Of a DNA stretch of 64,000 bases, positions 11,706 to 22,600 are shown piece after piece. Within the stretch, counting starts at the first letter, position 1; each line of letters starts with the position of its first letter. This stretch comes from Heterobilharzia americana. Taxonomy: Eukaryota > Platyhelminthes > Trematoda > Strigeidida > Schistosomatidae. The stretch lies in the NCBI GenBank assembly GCA_944470555.2, contig OX104134.1, positions 111,904,701-111,968,700 on the forward strand. Direction: 5' to 3'. The translations under genes and the position numbers were made by a program. The notes beneath the pieces were generated by a model, which was not told where the DNA came from, searched no databases, and saw only the letters and a list, made by a program, of their open reading frames with translations.

Positions 11706-12702
11706 TCAAATGGCAGTGATAACGTTTTGCGGTTGATTTGCATATTGGTACTCAGTATTGGTAAGGTTTGCCATATATGCACTAGTATGAAACGTTCGGA
11801 CAGTATAGAAACAAGTGTTCCTGGACATCTTGAAATAGTCCAAAATGTGGGGACAAAATTCAAGGAATGGACAAATCCATGATTTGTATGCTATAATCTT
11901 AGCTTCCTGAGTCCCGAAGTTCCTAAAGAGAAGCCCAAGAAGTTTTGTGAACTTGGACACCTGCGAGTCAACATACTCCGTGAAGCTGAAACTTGGTGAA
12001 TATTTCAAGCCTAGGTCCACAGTAAGTGGGAGGATGGGAATAGGTTTGTCGTATGGGTGACAACACCAGGTAGAATATTTTTCAAGCACAACACCCCACA
12101 CTAGTCCGAATTAAAATTCATGTTCCATGTCAATGTTGAAGTCTGCTTACGTTGTGCTGGACTTTTCCCGGAGTTTCGATAATGTTGGAGTTAGATGAGC
12201 TATTGACTATTTTAGTGTCATCGGCAAATAGGGAGGGTCTACCTTGTTGTAAAATATCATACATATCACTTAAGTATAGAAGAAATAGCAGTGGTCTGAC
12301 AACACTTCCTTGTACAGCTCCACTGGTGGTTGGAAGCGGGTTTAAGGTGTGACAATTAATCTTGACTACTCGTGAGCGATTACTGAGGGATGACGCCAAC
12401 CATTTTATTAGCGACGCCATTTCAGATATAGGCATTTCGTGACTTACTGCGTCAAAAGTTTTGCTGAGAACGAAGTGTACTTCTACTATGGTCGTACAGG
12501 CATCTTTTTGTAATGAAATATGATCAAAAATTCCAGATGGCAGGTTGTGCGGGAACGTTTGTTTTATGAACCTGTTCTGAGAGGAGATTATGAGTTTCTC
12601 CTGAAGGAGAAGTTGAGAAACAACGGTCCAATAATGCGCTGTGGCTTTAAGCGTCTGCGCAAAGTCTACTCGATCAAGTTGCCCCATAATTTTCAAGGTC
12701 AT
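11706..12702 (-). pseudogene. CR1-like reverse transcriptase, palm to C-terminus, decayed
   Basis: Two minus-strand frames follow each other. The first (12702-12130) shows VLSKTFDAVSHE (RT box A, usually DFSKAFD.V.H), SGAVQGSVVRPLLFLLYLSD (box B) and SLFADDTKIV (catalytic FADD). The second (12101-11706) shows DLGLKYSPSFSF, KFTKLLGLLFRNF and a PFLEFCPHILD stretch, which match the thumb and C-terminal region of CR1-like enzymes. In box A the usual first aspartate position reads VLSKTFD. A stop and frameshift at about 12101-12130 separate the halves. No endonuclease part is attached. Confidence 0.8.
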
Positions 12703-12709
12703 TACTTAT

Positions 12710-13100
12710 CTGGTGCCGAAAGATTTATTAACCTTCAGAACTACGTGAGGCCAATTAGCAACTTTCGTAGCCCTACATCTACGAAGGACGAAACCGTATG
12801 TCAACACAGGGAGCAAAGAAGAAGCAACCTGCCCACTGGGTCACATATAAACATAAGAGATGGGCACATGAACAGACCATCGAAAAGTCCTGATAGCAGT
12901 CCCATTCTTTGTACCGCTTCCTGAGCAAGAAGGTTTCAAGCGCATCTGTAAAGAGGTGATGCCGGTGCTTTAGTCGGTCACGAAACGATAAGCACCGATT
13001 CTGGCTTCTCTAAGGTGAGTACATATCAGATTCCGTCGGAAGACAGAAAAGTCAGACCGGTGGGCTAAATCGTATCGTGTTAATGGCAAAGACGGATAGC
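12710..13100. other. no gene recognised
   Basis: Sequence between the RT remnant and the hammerhead hairpin. The open frame ending at 12924 lacks a domain. Confidence 0.3.
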
Positions 13101-13105
13101 AGCTG

Positions 13106-13180
13106 TCAGTGGAATCCAGGATGTGCATGTCCTCCTATTTGGGGCTCGTCAGTTGCATGTACCTGGTTCCCAGTGAGTGA
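13106..13180 (-). ncRNA. hammerhead-ribozyme-like sequence, minus strand (left arm of hairpin)
   Basis: Read on the minus strand, the segment has the layout of the schistosome Sm-alpha hammerhead: CAGGTACATGCAA, core CTGACGAG (13146-13152 region), CCCCAAATAGGA, and ATGCACATCCTGGATTCCAC. The first catalytic block is intact apart from the tolerated variable position. The second block reads GACA (13128-13131) where GAAA is required, so self-cleavage is unlikely. It forms an imperfect inverted repeat with 13199-13273. Confidence 0.65.
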
Positions 13181-13198
13181 ACCCCGGTGAAGACAACG

Positions 13199-13273
13199 TC
13201 ACTCACTGGGTAGCAGGTGCATCTAGCTGACGAGCCATAAACAGGATGAAATGCGCATCCTGAATTTCACTAC
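13199..13273 (+). ncRNA. hammerhead-ribozyme-like sequence with near-complete core
   Basis: The plus strand reads CAGGTGCATCTAG (stem I strand), CTGACGA (13227-13233; core CUGANGA intact), GCCATAAACAGGAT (stem II region), GAAA (13248-13251) and ATGCGCAT, a perfect stem III. A C follows at the expected cleavage position (13259), then CTGAATTTCAC, the other stem I strand. Layout and length match Sm-alpha hammerheads. Weak points are stem II, with about two mismatches and a G-U closing pair, and one mismatch in stem I. Activity is possible but doubtful. Confidence 0.65.
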
Positions 13274-13602
13274 GGGGCGATATTCTTCTTTGCTTTAATT
13301 AGAGCACGGGTAATCTCGATGCATCCGCACAGGATCCCATATTCCAGCTGAGACTGATCAATCTGGTCCAATCAACGAAGATATAACGCAAGCAATTATA
13401 CTGTATATCATGCAAAGTTAGGAAGTTCTGGGGGCAAGGCAACTCAAGGCATGTTTTGCTTGATGATCTTTTGAGGAATGTCTCAGAGCCAACCTTCTCG
13501 CGAAACACAATTAAGAGAAGCATGTTTCCCAGGACATTTACCCTTAAGAAAAAGGTACAACAGTGTTTGTTGGGATCCTGGACTATATGTATAACGATGG
13601 TA
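13274..13602. other. no gene recognised between hairpin and right inverted-repeat arm
   Basis: Overlapping short frames on both strands; no domain. Confidence 0.3.
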
Positions 13603-15917
13603 ATAATATATATTTCATACAACATAGGTTACTTGAGTACAAACCAGTTTACAGGTTTGGTCATTTTGGTAGTGAGAAATGACTATTATGTACAATGTTA
13701 AGCTATACATTAGGTACCGTTATTCATGGCATATAGTAGGTGTGTTGAAGCGGGCTCAGTTCGAAATTAGGAATTATTCGGCTATTGTTTGAGTCTTCCA
13801 ATGTTCTTGAAGGCGAGGCAAGCAGTACAGTCATGACCTCGGGGTGTGTGCGTTCGTCATAAGGTTTCGATGGCATTGTGCACACTGGCAAATGCGATTT
13901 CTAGGTTTTTCACTTGAATGCAAGACTGGTTAGGTAAACCTGAAAAGTGACTAACAAAAGCGAGCAGCAGGTGAAATTCGAAACAGGAGCACAAAAATAC
14001 GCAGGAGTAGATCAACCATGATACCTCTGGTGAGCTCTTCGTACTGACTACAAAATTTAGAGGTAAGTTTAGGTGGAGGAAGATAAAGGTGCGCACGACA
14101 GTGGCGAAAATTGGTCTGAAGACAAAGATATCACTACGAAATAGAGAGATTAGAGGATTTTGGACCAGGTATTTGCTCGCTATAAACCTATGTACAAACG
14201 TTTGATGAGGTTATAAACATTTAGATGAAATCCACGGTTTTTTCTAAGATGGTAACCACACTTTTTCTTGTCACAGGGGAGGGGTGATCATGGTGTCGCC
14301 TGTTGAGTATTACCATATCGGGTCTACCGAAACAGTTTGTTGGTGCAGAGCACTTACATGTAAGTACTGATAACAAAGGGCAAGCAGTAAAACATGTTGC
14401 ATGCTATGAAAATCCACCGACAGACAGTTCATTTATCAGCCAGGAGTAAAGAGATTATTTTAAGGGAAGAATCTTAAGAAACAGGTGTTGCGTCATGGGG
14501 TCAGTTAGATTATGAGGAAACGTGGGTTAAATTAGAGCAGCTACTGGGTTCACTGTTGCAAATCGTATCGCACTCCGCTTCCTGTTCATTCTTGGTCAGT
14601 TTTCTTTTTTAGACATCAGATTTTAGCTTGGCTAATCCGCTTAGTTTTCGGCATTGTATACTTTTGTTATTGTTGTTAGTCTCCCTTGAGTCAAGGTACC
14701 AGTAGCACCATTGTACGTGGTATTACTACTGGTATTCCCCTTCTCAAATGATCCATTTAGAAGGTCGGACAGGCTCGTGCTGCGCGGTTTTGTTTTCGGA
14801 AATCCATATTGCGACAAGTTGACATAGTCGTTTTCTAGCTGGCGGTCAGTTATTTGGTTTTCAGCCACCTTTTTTGTCATGTGTAAGGTGACTAGGGTTA
14901 TGTTAACTGGTCTGTAATTGATAATGCTTGTCTTGGTTCCTGAGCTATGTTTACGGAAAATATAAGTGGTTTTCCACTCATCAAGACAGGTCCAAGTATC
15001 AAATAAAAGAACAAATATTTTGAACAGTAAAATGTCGTAGCCTTGCCAGCCATTCTGCAAGTTGTTGATGATATCTTATAAGCCACGCAATAAACAATTA
15101 TTTTGTTGACGCCGTCAGTGGTATCCACGTTGAGTTCTTCGCTGTCTATCGTAGTACTGCTTGTACTGGCTATCTTGATGCTCGGAGCAAGAGGCATTTT
15201 GGTACCATTCTGAAACCATTTACAAATCACCCGTGGGTCATGGTAAGCCATACCTTCATGCTGAAAATGCTCTGTTAAATAGCCTGCGTTTTCTCACCTT
15301 CGCAAGGAACTGCAAGGGTTGAAAAACTACCACGGGCCCTATGCTTTCAGCCTTTCTTGAAGTGAAAAAATGCTTTGTGTGTCTGATTAACAGCGCTAAA
15401 CTCCTACAGAACAGAGTGCTTTCTTCCCAGTTCCCTCAGTTTACATAAGATTTTTCCGTCAATAAATAAAGTTGTCTTCAGACCGAGTTTGGTGAATGCG
15501 GTTGTTTCCTGAGCGGAACCGGAAATCTCGCAAACTCGTCGTAGAGTTTGATAGATTAATGCCAGTAAAGAAGTGTACCAGATGGGGGCATCTTATGAAT
15601 GTCGCAAGGAGCTTTCAGCCAGCATTCTTGAGGTCACTCCATTGGTATTCTGATACTTTGATGTTGCTTCGTGCCCATCCTCGTTAGTTGCTAGAAGTGG
15701 CAGAGCGCAAAGCAGCATATCACAACCATGGTTCGTAAGTTTTTCTCCCAACTGTGTAGATCATCGTTCGATTTTGTGGCAAAGTAACAAGTCAAGTGTC
15801 ACTGTTTTTAACGGAGGAGTGCACGTATTTCAACCAACTGTGCGTGTCAACGGCTGCCGGAAGTCCGTTATGGTTAGTGGGACCTGTGCATCCGTTCCAG
15901 TCCACTCGAGGTAGGTT
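13603..15917 (-). mobile_element. right arm of 2.3-kb inverted repeat; decayed CR1-like element
   Basis: Exact reverse-complement partner of 3150-5464 with the element's 3' end at 13603. The inner borders diverge immediately after ATATATATTAT: TTATCATCATT in the left copy, TTATTACCATCG in the right copy. The outer borders diverge at AACCTACC. The same broken reverse transcriptase is present at 14641-15251 with every stop and frameshift shared. Shared lesions mean the copies arose from an already dead element, or that one copy overwrote the other. Confidence 0.85.
14641..15251 (-). pseudogene. CR1-like reverse transcriptase fragment (right arm)
   Basis: Same protein frames as 3816-4426, residue for residue, on the minus strand. 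It covers only the fingers and early palm of a CR1-like reverse transcriptase; catalytic boxes are absent. Confidence 0.7.
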
Positions 15918-16560
15918 TTAGAGTTTCTAAATAAAACGCGACGAAGAAACGTTAGGTTGAGCTCCAGGCGTCTCAGGCAGATTTATTCCCGTCCCATTTT
16001 TTTGCACCTTCCTCCGTATGGGGGTCCTTCGTTATGTATTAGTAGACGTCGAGTAAAATTTCGTTGAATGTTCTCTACTCGAGTTCTGTCTGATACTTCC
16101 ACGGCCTACGGTAGTTAAGATTCACCCACCCCGCGTTAACACAGGTGTGCAACTATCTTATTCCACTTACACCGGTCAAAGACCGAACCCAAAGCCATCG
16201 GTAAAAATAACAGCACGTTAGCTACCTAATGTTGCCCTGAAACTCTAGGTTATCATAGACTTGGCCAGAGGAACTCAAAAGTCATGCTATTACATCCGGC
16301 CACTGGGTCCAAACATATTGGTGACATAAAAAGTACATCACGTAGCGATCTAGGTATAGATAATCACTCCACCAGATTAGGCCTAAAAGATGCGGTAAGT
16401 CACTTTACTAGCCGTAAGAACCCTCTGACACTTGCTCATTGGCACGTGACGATTACCTCGGAAACCATCTGATTTGAGCGCAACGGTTTTGCCAACCAAA
16501 CCAATATTGTTATTAGTTGGCGAAGCGTGGTCTCCTACCTCAATCCTAGGGGTAGACCTA
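15918..16560. other. no gene recognised
   Basis: Starts at the outer border of the right inverted-repeat arm. Short frames only. Confidence 0.35.
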
Positions 16561-16567
16561 TGCCTTA

Positions 16568-17575
16568 TTGGTTATACTGTTTAGCGCACTAAGCGTGACC
16601 GTAAGCGTTGTCGAGGTTGTCTGGTCCATTTGTGTTGCCGTACCACCACAAACAAGATTGAAAATGATATTTTCAAAGACACGGCAGGCTTACCCCGTGC
16701 TGTTGTATTTGGTACTAACTACAAAATCCCAGCAAGTTGTATGTATACAGCACCATGTTTAACGAAGGAGATCGATACACTTAGGGCCAGATTATTTGCC
16801 AACGCTAGACTCCTCATTGTTGACCTCAGACTGATTGCAGGAGACTTTAACTTCCATAAAGCTAACTAGGAAGCCAGTTGTGACCCACAAAGATTTGACG
16901 GGTGGAAGCTATGCGTACAGTTACGTACACGTGGAGATGTCGTACCGGAAACAGTCTTTCGTTGCGAAATCATTACTGCCACCACACGCGTCGGTGGTGA
17001 GTTTTCCAACAGGGACCACAAACGGTTTCTTGTTGCCCGACAGTTCTTCTTCCCAATAAGGAATGCAGGAAATCTTCAAAAGATATTCAGCGCCTCATCT
17101 AGAAATACATAGAATGGGAAGGACTCACTGAGCACCTAAGGCTCACGTCGTGGGATGACATTACGACAGGCACGTAAAGAGACTATTCCACCTTCAAAAA
17201 TAAAACGCTCATTCCAGATGCCGTGCGTCCTATGGGGATCACGATCTATATATCCCTAAAGTTTTCCGCAATAAGCGTGGGGAATTCTGGTCAGAAAACT
17301 ATTCATTAAAATACTTCCAGACACTGCACTCAATTTATGAAGCTTACAAACTTATGAGAACAGACTAGCGAAAAGCGGTAGACGAAGAGATTGTTGCCAA
17401 AAGACAGGTTCTGAGGAGCACAAGTTGACCCCTTTTTGAACACACAGATGCAAACAACAAGGGATGTGGTTTATTTAATACCCAGCGGAACGGTATGCAG
17501 ACATCCCGTCAAGATTATTGGGCTGCTCTGCGAGTCATTCGCAAACTTTTAGTCCGGGCACTTACAGCTGCATAA
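16568..17575 (+). pseudogene. CR1-like endonuclease C-terminal part and linker, decayed
   Basis: The plus strand shows RLLIVDLRLIAGDFNFHKAN at 16800-16869, the GDFN signature of the apurinic-type endonuclease of non-LTR retrotransposons. After frameshifts, 17335-17575 reads YEAYKLMRT, RKAVDEEIVAKRQVLRS, EHTDANNKGCGLFNTQRNG and DYWAALRVIRKLLVRALTAA. The first of these resemble the basic linker between endonuclease and reverse transcriptase in CR1-like ORF2. Stops interrupt every frame. The RT part does not follow. Confidence 0.6.
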
Positions 17576-17609
17576 TTTTTACTTTATTTGCTGCAAGTCT
17601 ATGTACGTG

Positions 17610-17990
17610 GCGACTCATCTAAGCGTTAGAGATCTGTGAGGTCGCCCTCTTCCACAAGTTCTGCTTTGAGCAGTGTGTAGGGTTCACTTACTCCAAGATG
17701 AAACACGCACCGTAATCTCACCGTTTAATTCCAGCGACAACGACTGCATGATAACTGGAGAATGAGAATGAGGATCTGTGGCTCCATGCTGTTGATTGAT
17801 AGTGTCGAGGTACAGATACGCCAGGATAAGTTGACCAGAGGACCGTGCGCGAGTAACGCAACGCAACGTGACCGTGTCAAGTGGCCTGGTTGCTTGACCA
17901 TGTGCCTTCGGCTTGGCCAGTTCGTTAAGACTGCGAGGGTCAGCACCAATGCTGAACCCCAAGCCATCGCTTTGGGAAATCAATTGCTGC
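17610..17990 (-). mobile_element. old fragment of CsRn1-type LTR element: gag start plus LTR piece
   Basis: 17610-17770 aligns with the gag region at 27574-27700 (ACTTACTCCAAGATGAA versus ACTTACTTCAGGATTGAA; TTTAATTCC; GAATGAG). On the minus strand it reads LSLELNGEIT where the younger element has RSLPQELNRHV. 17845-17970 aligns with the LTRs at 23.2-23.4 and 28.1-28.3 kb (GCAACGTGACCGTGTCAAGT; GTGCCTTCGGCTTGG; GGTCAGCACCAATGCTGAA). Order and orientation equal those of the 23-28 kb element, with the leader deleted. It is a much older insertion of the same family. Confidence 0.6.
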
Positions 17991-18219
17991 TGCGAATAAG
18001 CCTTTATGGAGGGTTAACAGGAACGCTGTCGGAAACCATCTCTGAAGGACACAACCGGTCTTCCTCAATTCTGATGAAAACTCTCGGTACGCCCTCACTG
18101 GGCTCCGTGTGTTAAACCAGAGAGCCTCGACACGCGCTGTAGACCCACCCAGATATCCTTTCACAGTCAGGAACGACCACGGCAGTACACGGTCGACGAA
18201 ATCGGATGCCTTCTCCAGG

Positions 18220-19000
18220 TTAAGTACCGGCCAGTGGTGTATAGGTTTGTGCACCACTACCTGTACCAAAGCGTGGTTGGAGTTCATTCGGGTTCTTTAG
18301 AAAGAGCGGCAACCCCACCACTGACTTTCTCCGATGATAGCTTATAACAATATGATCCATCCGTGTCCACTGCTGGTTAAACTTTGGTGAGTACCATGTG
18401 AGGTGGCATCTATCTTGATGGTTAAAAATAGCGCCGACTCGAAACAAGTGATCGTCAAAACAGAATCGCAACAAACGATCCCAGCATAGAGTTCGCTGGC
18501 CCCAGCTTCCATGAATGCCTTTAAGATGCCTCTCCCATTGGCTCAGCTCTCCTACTTAAGCGTTAAATTCACCCGCAGCGATGACTTTATCTGAATAATT
18601 TCTCTTTTAAGTAGCAAAATTGACAACCTCTGAGAGAAATCATCAAATTCCATCATCCAGTTTGGAGCCGGTGGGTGTGTGGGTGAAGGTTACGAGTAGG
18701 CATCGGTTGTCCTCATGTCCTTCGTCGTTCTTGCGGATCCATACGTTCAAACAGCACATGGCGGACTGTCTACCGGTATGAAGTCTAGAAGAGCACCGCC
18801 GGCGCCGAAAGACCACGGAGCAGGGAGGAGTGTGCCATTTTTCGAGCCGGCCTTTCCTAACTACCTCATTACCCTAGTGAAGGCAATATCAGCGTAGCGC
18901 TGCCAGCAATCCAAGGGAAACACTAAACTGCCGTCAAACCACATCCGGGCAGCAGTATGACTTTCTCCTCGAACCACCATCATATAGTAGCTGTTTACAC
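18220..19000 (-). pseudogene. RTE-type endonuclease domain, decayed
   Basis: Minus-strand reading gives, in shifting frames, RKNDEGHEDNRCLLVTFTHT, LSILLLKREIIQIKSSLRV, then VGELSQWERHLKGIHGSWGQ. An open frame then starts LRFCFDDHLFRVGAIFNHQD and continues with LTWYSPKFNQQWTRMDHIVI. The order (an AGDFN-like site reading AGEFNA, GSWGQRT, a HLF..GAIF block, TW.SP, IDH-like MDHIVIS) is that of the apurinic-type endonuclease of RTE retrotransposons. The catalytic region is interrupted by stops and no RT follows within 1 kb. Confidence 0.65.
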
Positions 19001-20450
19001 TGGAATAGTAACTGTTTTCACATTACTACAGCACAATAAATTTTTTAGCACAAGAAGACCTCGAGGGAACAAGTACCTCGGCCACTGTAGCTTGCTGTGT
19101 CATTTTGAAGTTCTCTGAGGGCCACCGAGCCAAAAAGGTAGCCGTCAGCCGGGCCGTGGTTGGCACATGCTGTCCAGAATTCTGAAACCTTCCGATGGGC
19201 AGTTAAATAAGGAGGCTGCTCCCAGCAGATATCTGTCTGCAGTATTAGCCGGTTGTTGGGGTGTGTGGGTAGGATAGTGTCTGGTGCCTGCCGTCTGTAG
19301 GATATTCGGGTACCGGGTTTAGGCCTTGTGAGTACATGGACGTCATTTAGAAGGGTGTCACTTGGGAAGATCTGTAAACTGCCGGATAGATTTCCAAAAG
19401 ACGAATTGTGACGGGAAGCATGAACTTTGAATGCTTCTTCTCGATGACTCCAATCGTTTCACATGAATCGCGTGACGTATCTGTTTGTGGGTGCAGGATT
19501 AACGACAAAATATTCTCCTTCACTAATGGGTACGATGCGCTCGAAGTAATCTCTTTCCGGCAAACTCCTGAGTTCACGTGGCAAAGCCTTACCGGTAAGT
19601 TTTATTCAACTGCTTTTTCGCACCTATAAGGTTTTTCCCCACGAGAAATTTCCCGGAGCGAGCATCAATGGTTATGATCCCTAAAGCAGCTAAAGCTGAG
19701 GGATCACCCATGCTGGAGGAAATGAGCGATGCAGTAGGCCGAATAATCCTACCAATGCTGTTTGATGATTTTGAACACACACGCACAAGTCCCTACAGGT
19801 GTCATTGGAGAATTGCCACATTTCAAGTGTCGGTGCTGCTGTGGCCTTTGTGCTTTGAAATAACCCAACTCCTGAACAAGGAGGAATGTGAGAAAGTGAA
19901 TGCCCACTATCAAGTGTTCACGAATAAGCGCTTCACGCAACGTAGAGTCCACCACTCTGACTTTCGTGCAGATATGATTAGCTTAAGGTAGATCACGATA
20001 GCCTTGAACCGTTTTTCCATGTATGAAGGCACGGGTTACTCGAACTTTCGAAAATGCCAGTAATAGACCAAGGCTGATTCAGTAGTCCATCATTCTGTAG
20101 AAAATAGCCTATATCAAATTTCAGCTGTATCATTTTTGATTGATAGCAGGGGTTTTTCCCAAGGAAATGTGGATCAGCCCTCCTTTAGGTTGGTGCCCGC
20201 TTTTTCGCGTTGACAGTGTAGGCAGTGACAATGTACAAAAAGATCATTGTGAACTGGCTGCAACTAAGTCTGCCATTATGGATGCTCTATACTAGGAAGA
20301 GAGCCTATCTGAAAGAGACGGCCGAAACCTTCAGCTGTAAACTAACTACCGCACTGCATATTTCTGTCCTCAGTATTCTTGTGATGAAGCGGCGACATTC
20401 CCAACATATCGCGGAGGACCATGCCCGATCCTCTATTCTTTTACCAATGT
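19001..20450. other. no gene recognised
   Basis: The upper part may be 5' sequence of the RTE remnant. Frames at 19408-19629, 19668-19991 and 20225-20452 have no domain that can be named. Confidence 0.35.
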
Positions 20451-20559
20451 AGTGGGGACCAATAGACATATATTTACCGAAAAGGTCATTAAGTATGTCA
20501 TGATTGGCTGCAATTTCGAACAACTATCCAGATGTAGAGTGCCAGGTAAAAACGTCCCA

Positions 20560-21238
20560 GACCCTGTTTCCAATACAGATATTTTTGTTTGAAGATAGGA
20601 GGCTGAGAACCTATACTAATCCTTTTCCAGTAGATTTCTGTGCTTCTCCAATCCCCTTTTCAACGAGTCGATTGATGATGCGGATACCACTTCCTCTATG
20701 ACACGGTCCCAGTCAATGATTACTCGACGCGAGAACCAGTACTCTGCGGAAACTGTTCATTCTTTGCTTTCGTAGTCTCTTGCTATGTCCTCTGAGGTGT
20801 TCCGACCTGGTGGGAAGTAAAAGAGAAGATAGATCAGGTCGGAAGTCATTTCTTAGAATCCTGTATAGCGTGATAAGCCTCCCCTCTGTTTTCGATAGGA
20901 CAAAGTGAAGAGGTTCAGCTCCTCAAGTCGGTCTTCACAGGTGAGGCCAGCCATCGCAGGGATCATACGAGTGGCTGCCCTCTGAACTCTTTCTAGAAGG
21001 TCTGCGTCACCTTTCAGACAAGGATTAGCCACCTGTGTATAGTTTTCCAATTCATACATAACTAAGGATGTGTATGCGATGGTGAACATGTCATCACTTA
21101 TTTTCGTAAACGTTCTACGTAATGTCCAGAGAGTCCTAAAACTCCGAGCTGCTACCGATCGACAGTGTGCGTGGTTTTTAAGTCATAACTCGCCGTGACT
21201 CTTAGGTCATTATGGATTAGTACTGACGGTAAAGGAGT
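20560..21238 (-). pseudogene. CR1-like reverse transcriptase C-terminal part
   Basis: On the minus strand the frame 21089-20853 reads CLKGDADLLERVQRAATRMI, then AGLTCEDRLEELNLFTLSYR, a typical C-terminal segment of CR1-like reverse transcriptase. It is followed downstream by SDLIYLLF, AEYWFSRRV and SSIDSLKRGLEKH in other frames. The same region recurs in a sister copy at 60440-60890. Its 5' 179 bases (21060-21238) are a direct repeat of 21837-22015. Confidence 0.75.
21060..21238. repeat. 179-bp direct repeat, copy 1
   Basis: Matches 21837-22015 at a constant offset of 777 with only about six substitutions and no indel. Both copies lie inside CR1-like sequence in the same orientation. Confidence 0.85.
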
Positions 21239-21836
21239 GTCAAAATGTGAGACAAGGGAAGGAAATCACATTCTGTAGTCCCTCATTCTCAGGCTCCACA
21301 GTTTTCATATGCTTGAATATCATGATATTGAGCTTAATTGAAACGACTCACAGTGGTCTATTATTATCAAGGAAAAAACTTAACAAAACATTCCTTGGCC
21401 TATGTGGATTTCTATAATGCTTCGATGCTCAGTGCATTTTAAGACATTCATTGCACGGATTAGTATGGAAGGCCTTAAGACGGTTTAACTATTTATAATC
21501 TATCTAAATAAAACCTATCCTGACATTTCAAACAAATTAAGTCAAACAGGTCATCTTGATCTTGACTGGTTCCAGTTAGGAGACTCTTTATTCTTTACTT
21601 TCTGTTGATATTGTAGACGTGAATTAATTTATTATTGGCGTTACAACTTCGACACTCCAGTTTGATCAAAAACCAAAGACCCAGTTACACATCCGTGAGC
21701 AGACACCACAATTTCAATGTCTAAATGAAATTAGGTATAGCGCATGGTTGAAAATGGCTAACACCAAGGTAAACTGCATTTTCTGTATCCAAAAGCCATG
21801 TTACACGATACCTTCTACCAATAGTCAAACGCCAAC
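21239..21836. other. 598-bp spacer between the direct repeats, not CR1-like
   Basis: AT-richer sequence with no recognisable reverse transcriptase code. It splits what would otherwise be one CR1-like copy. Confidence 0.5.
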
Positions 21837-22600
21837 AACTAAGGATGTGTATGCGATGGTGAACATGTCACCACTTATTTTCGTAAACGTTCTACGTAAT
21901 GTCCAGAGAGTCCTAAAACTCCGAGCTGCTACCGATCGACAGTGTGCGTGGTTTTTAAGTCATAACTCACTGTGACTCTTAGGTCATTATGGATCAGTAC
22001 TGGCGGTGAAGGAGTCCCATCAATATCGTAGGTGTTGCTGTGTGTATGCCTCAAATGCGTGCTCGCACATTTACCCGCATTGATAGACATTAGCCACTTC
22101 TCTAACCAGGTAAACATGCTGTTCAGGTCTGCCTGAAGCGCATATATTTCCTCATCGTTCCTAATTTCACGCCAGAGTTTTGCATCATCAGCGTAGAGGA
22201 CCATGGGGGATTTCATGGTATTTGGCAGCTTATTTACGTATAGGAGAAACAGTAGGGGGCCCGGGACTGACTTGTGGCAATCCACTCTCTACCGACCTCT
22301 AAGTTGAGAGTTGAGAATTGATCCTAACTCTTTGTCTCCTACCCACAAGAAAGTCTCTTATCCATGCTGGTAGACTGCCAGTGATTCCAAAACTTCTCAG
22401 TTTCCTGAGCAACGTAGAATGAGGTACTTTGTCGAACGCCTTACCAAACTCGATGAAAATGATATCTGTAGGTATCCCATCATCTTTAGACTTAACCCAA
22501 CTTTCTCTGACTAAGAAGATTAGTCTCCGGGACAGAAGACTTTGATTGAAGTTATTACTTGGCTCCCAGCCAGCTTCCAAGCCACTGTATTATCACTGCT
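21837..22600 (-). pseudogene. CR1-like reverse transcriptase, central part, comparatively young
   Basis: Frame 22580-22299 reads IIFIEFGKAFDKVPHSTLLR (box A, AFD) and LPAWIRDFLVGRRQRVRINS. Frame 22285-21929 reads PGPLLFLLYVNKLPNT (box B), VLYADDAKLWREI (catalytic YADD), LNSMFTWLEKWLMSINAGKC and LRVTVSYDLKTT. Order and spacing fit the palm of a CR1-like ORF2. A frameshift at about 22290 separates the two frames, and the following C-terminal part is displaced by the 179-bp repeat and spacer. It is better preserved than the other RT pieces in the first 20 kb. Confidence 0.85.

Larger units (their letters stand above)
13106..13273. repeat. imperfect inverted repeat formed by two opposed hammerheads
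   Basis: The arms are about 75 bases and are separated by 18 bases (13181-13198). CCCAGTGAGTGA on the left faces TCACTCACTGGG on the right, and GGGCTCGTCAG faces CTGACGAGCC. The whole can fold into one long hairpin on either strand. Confidence 0.75.
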
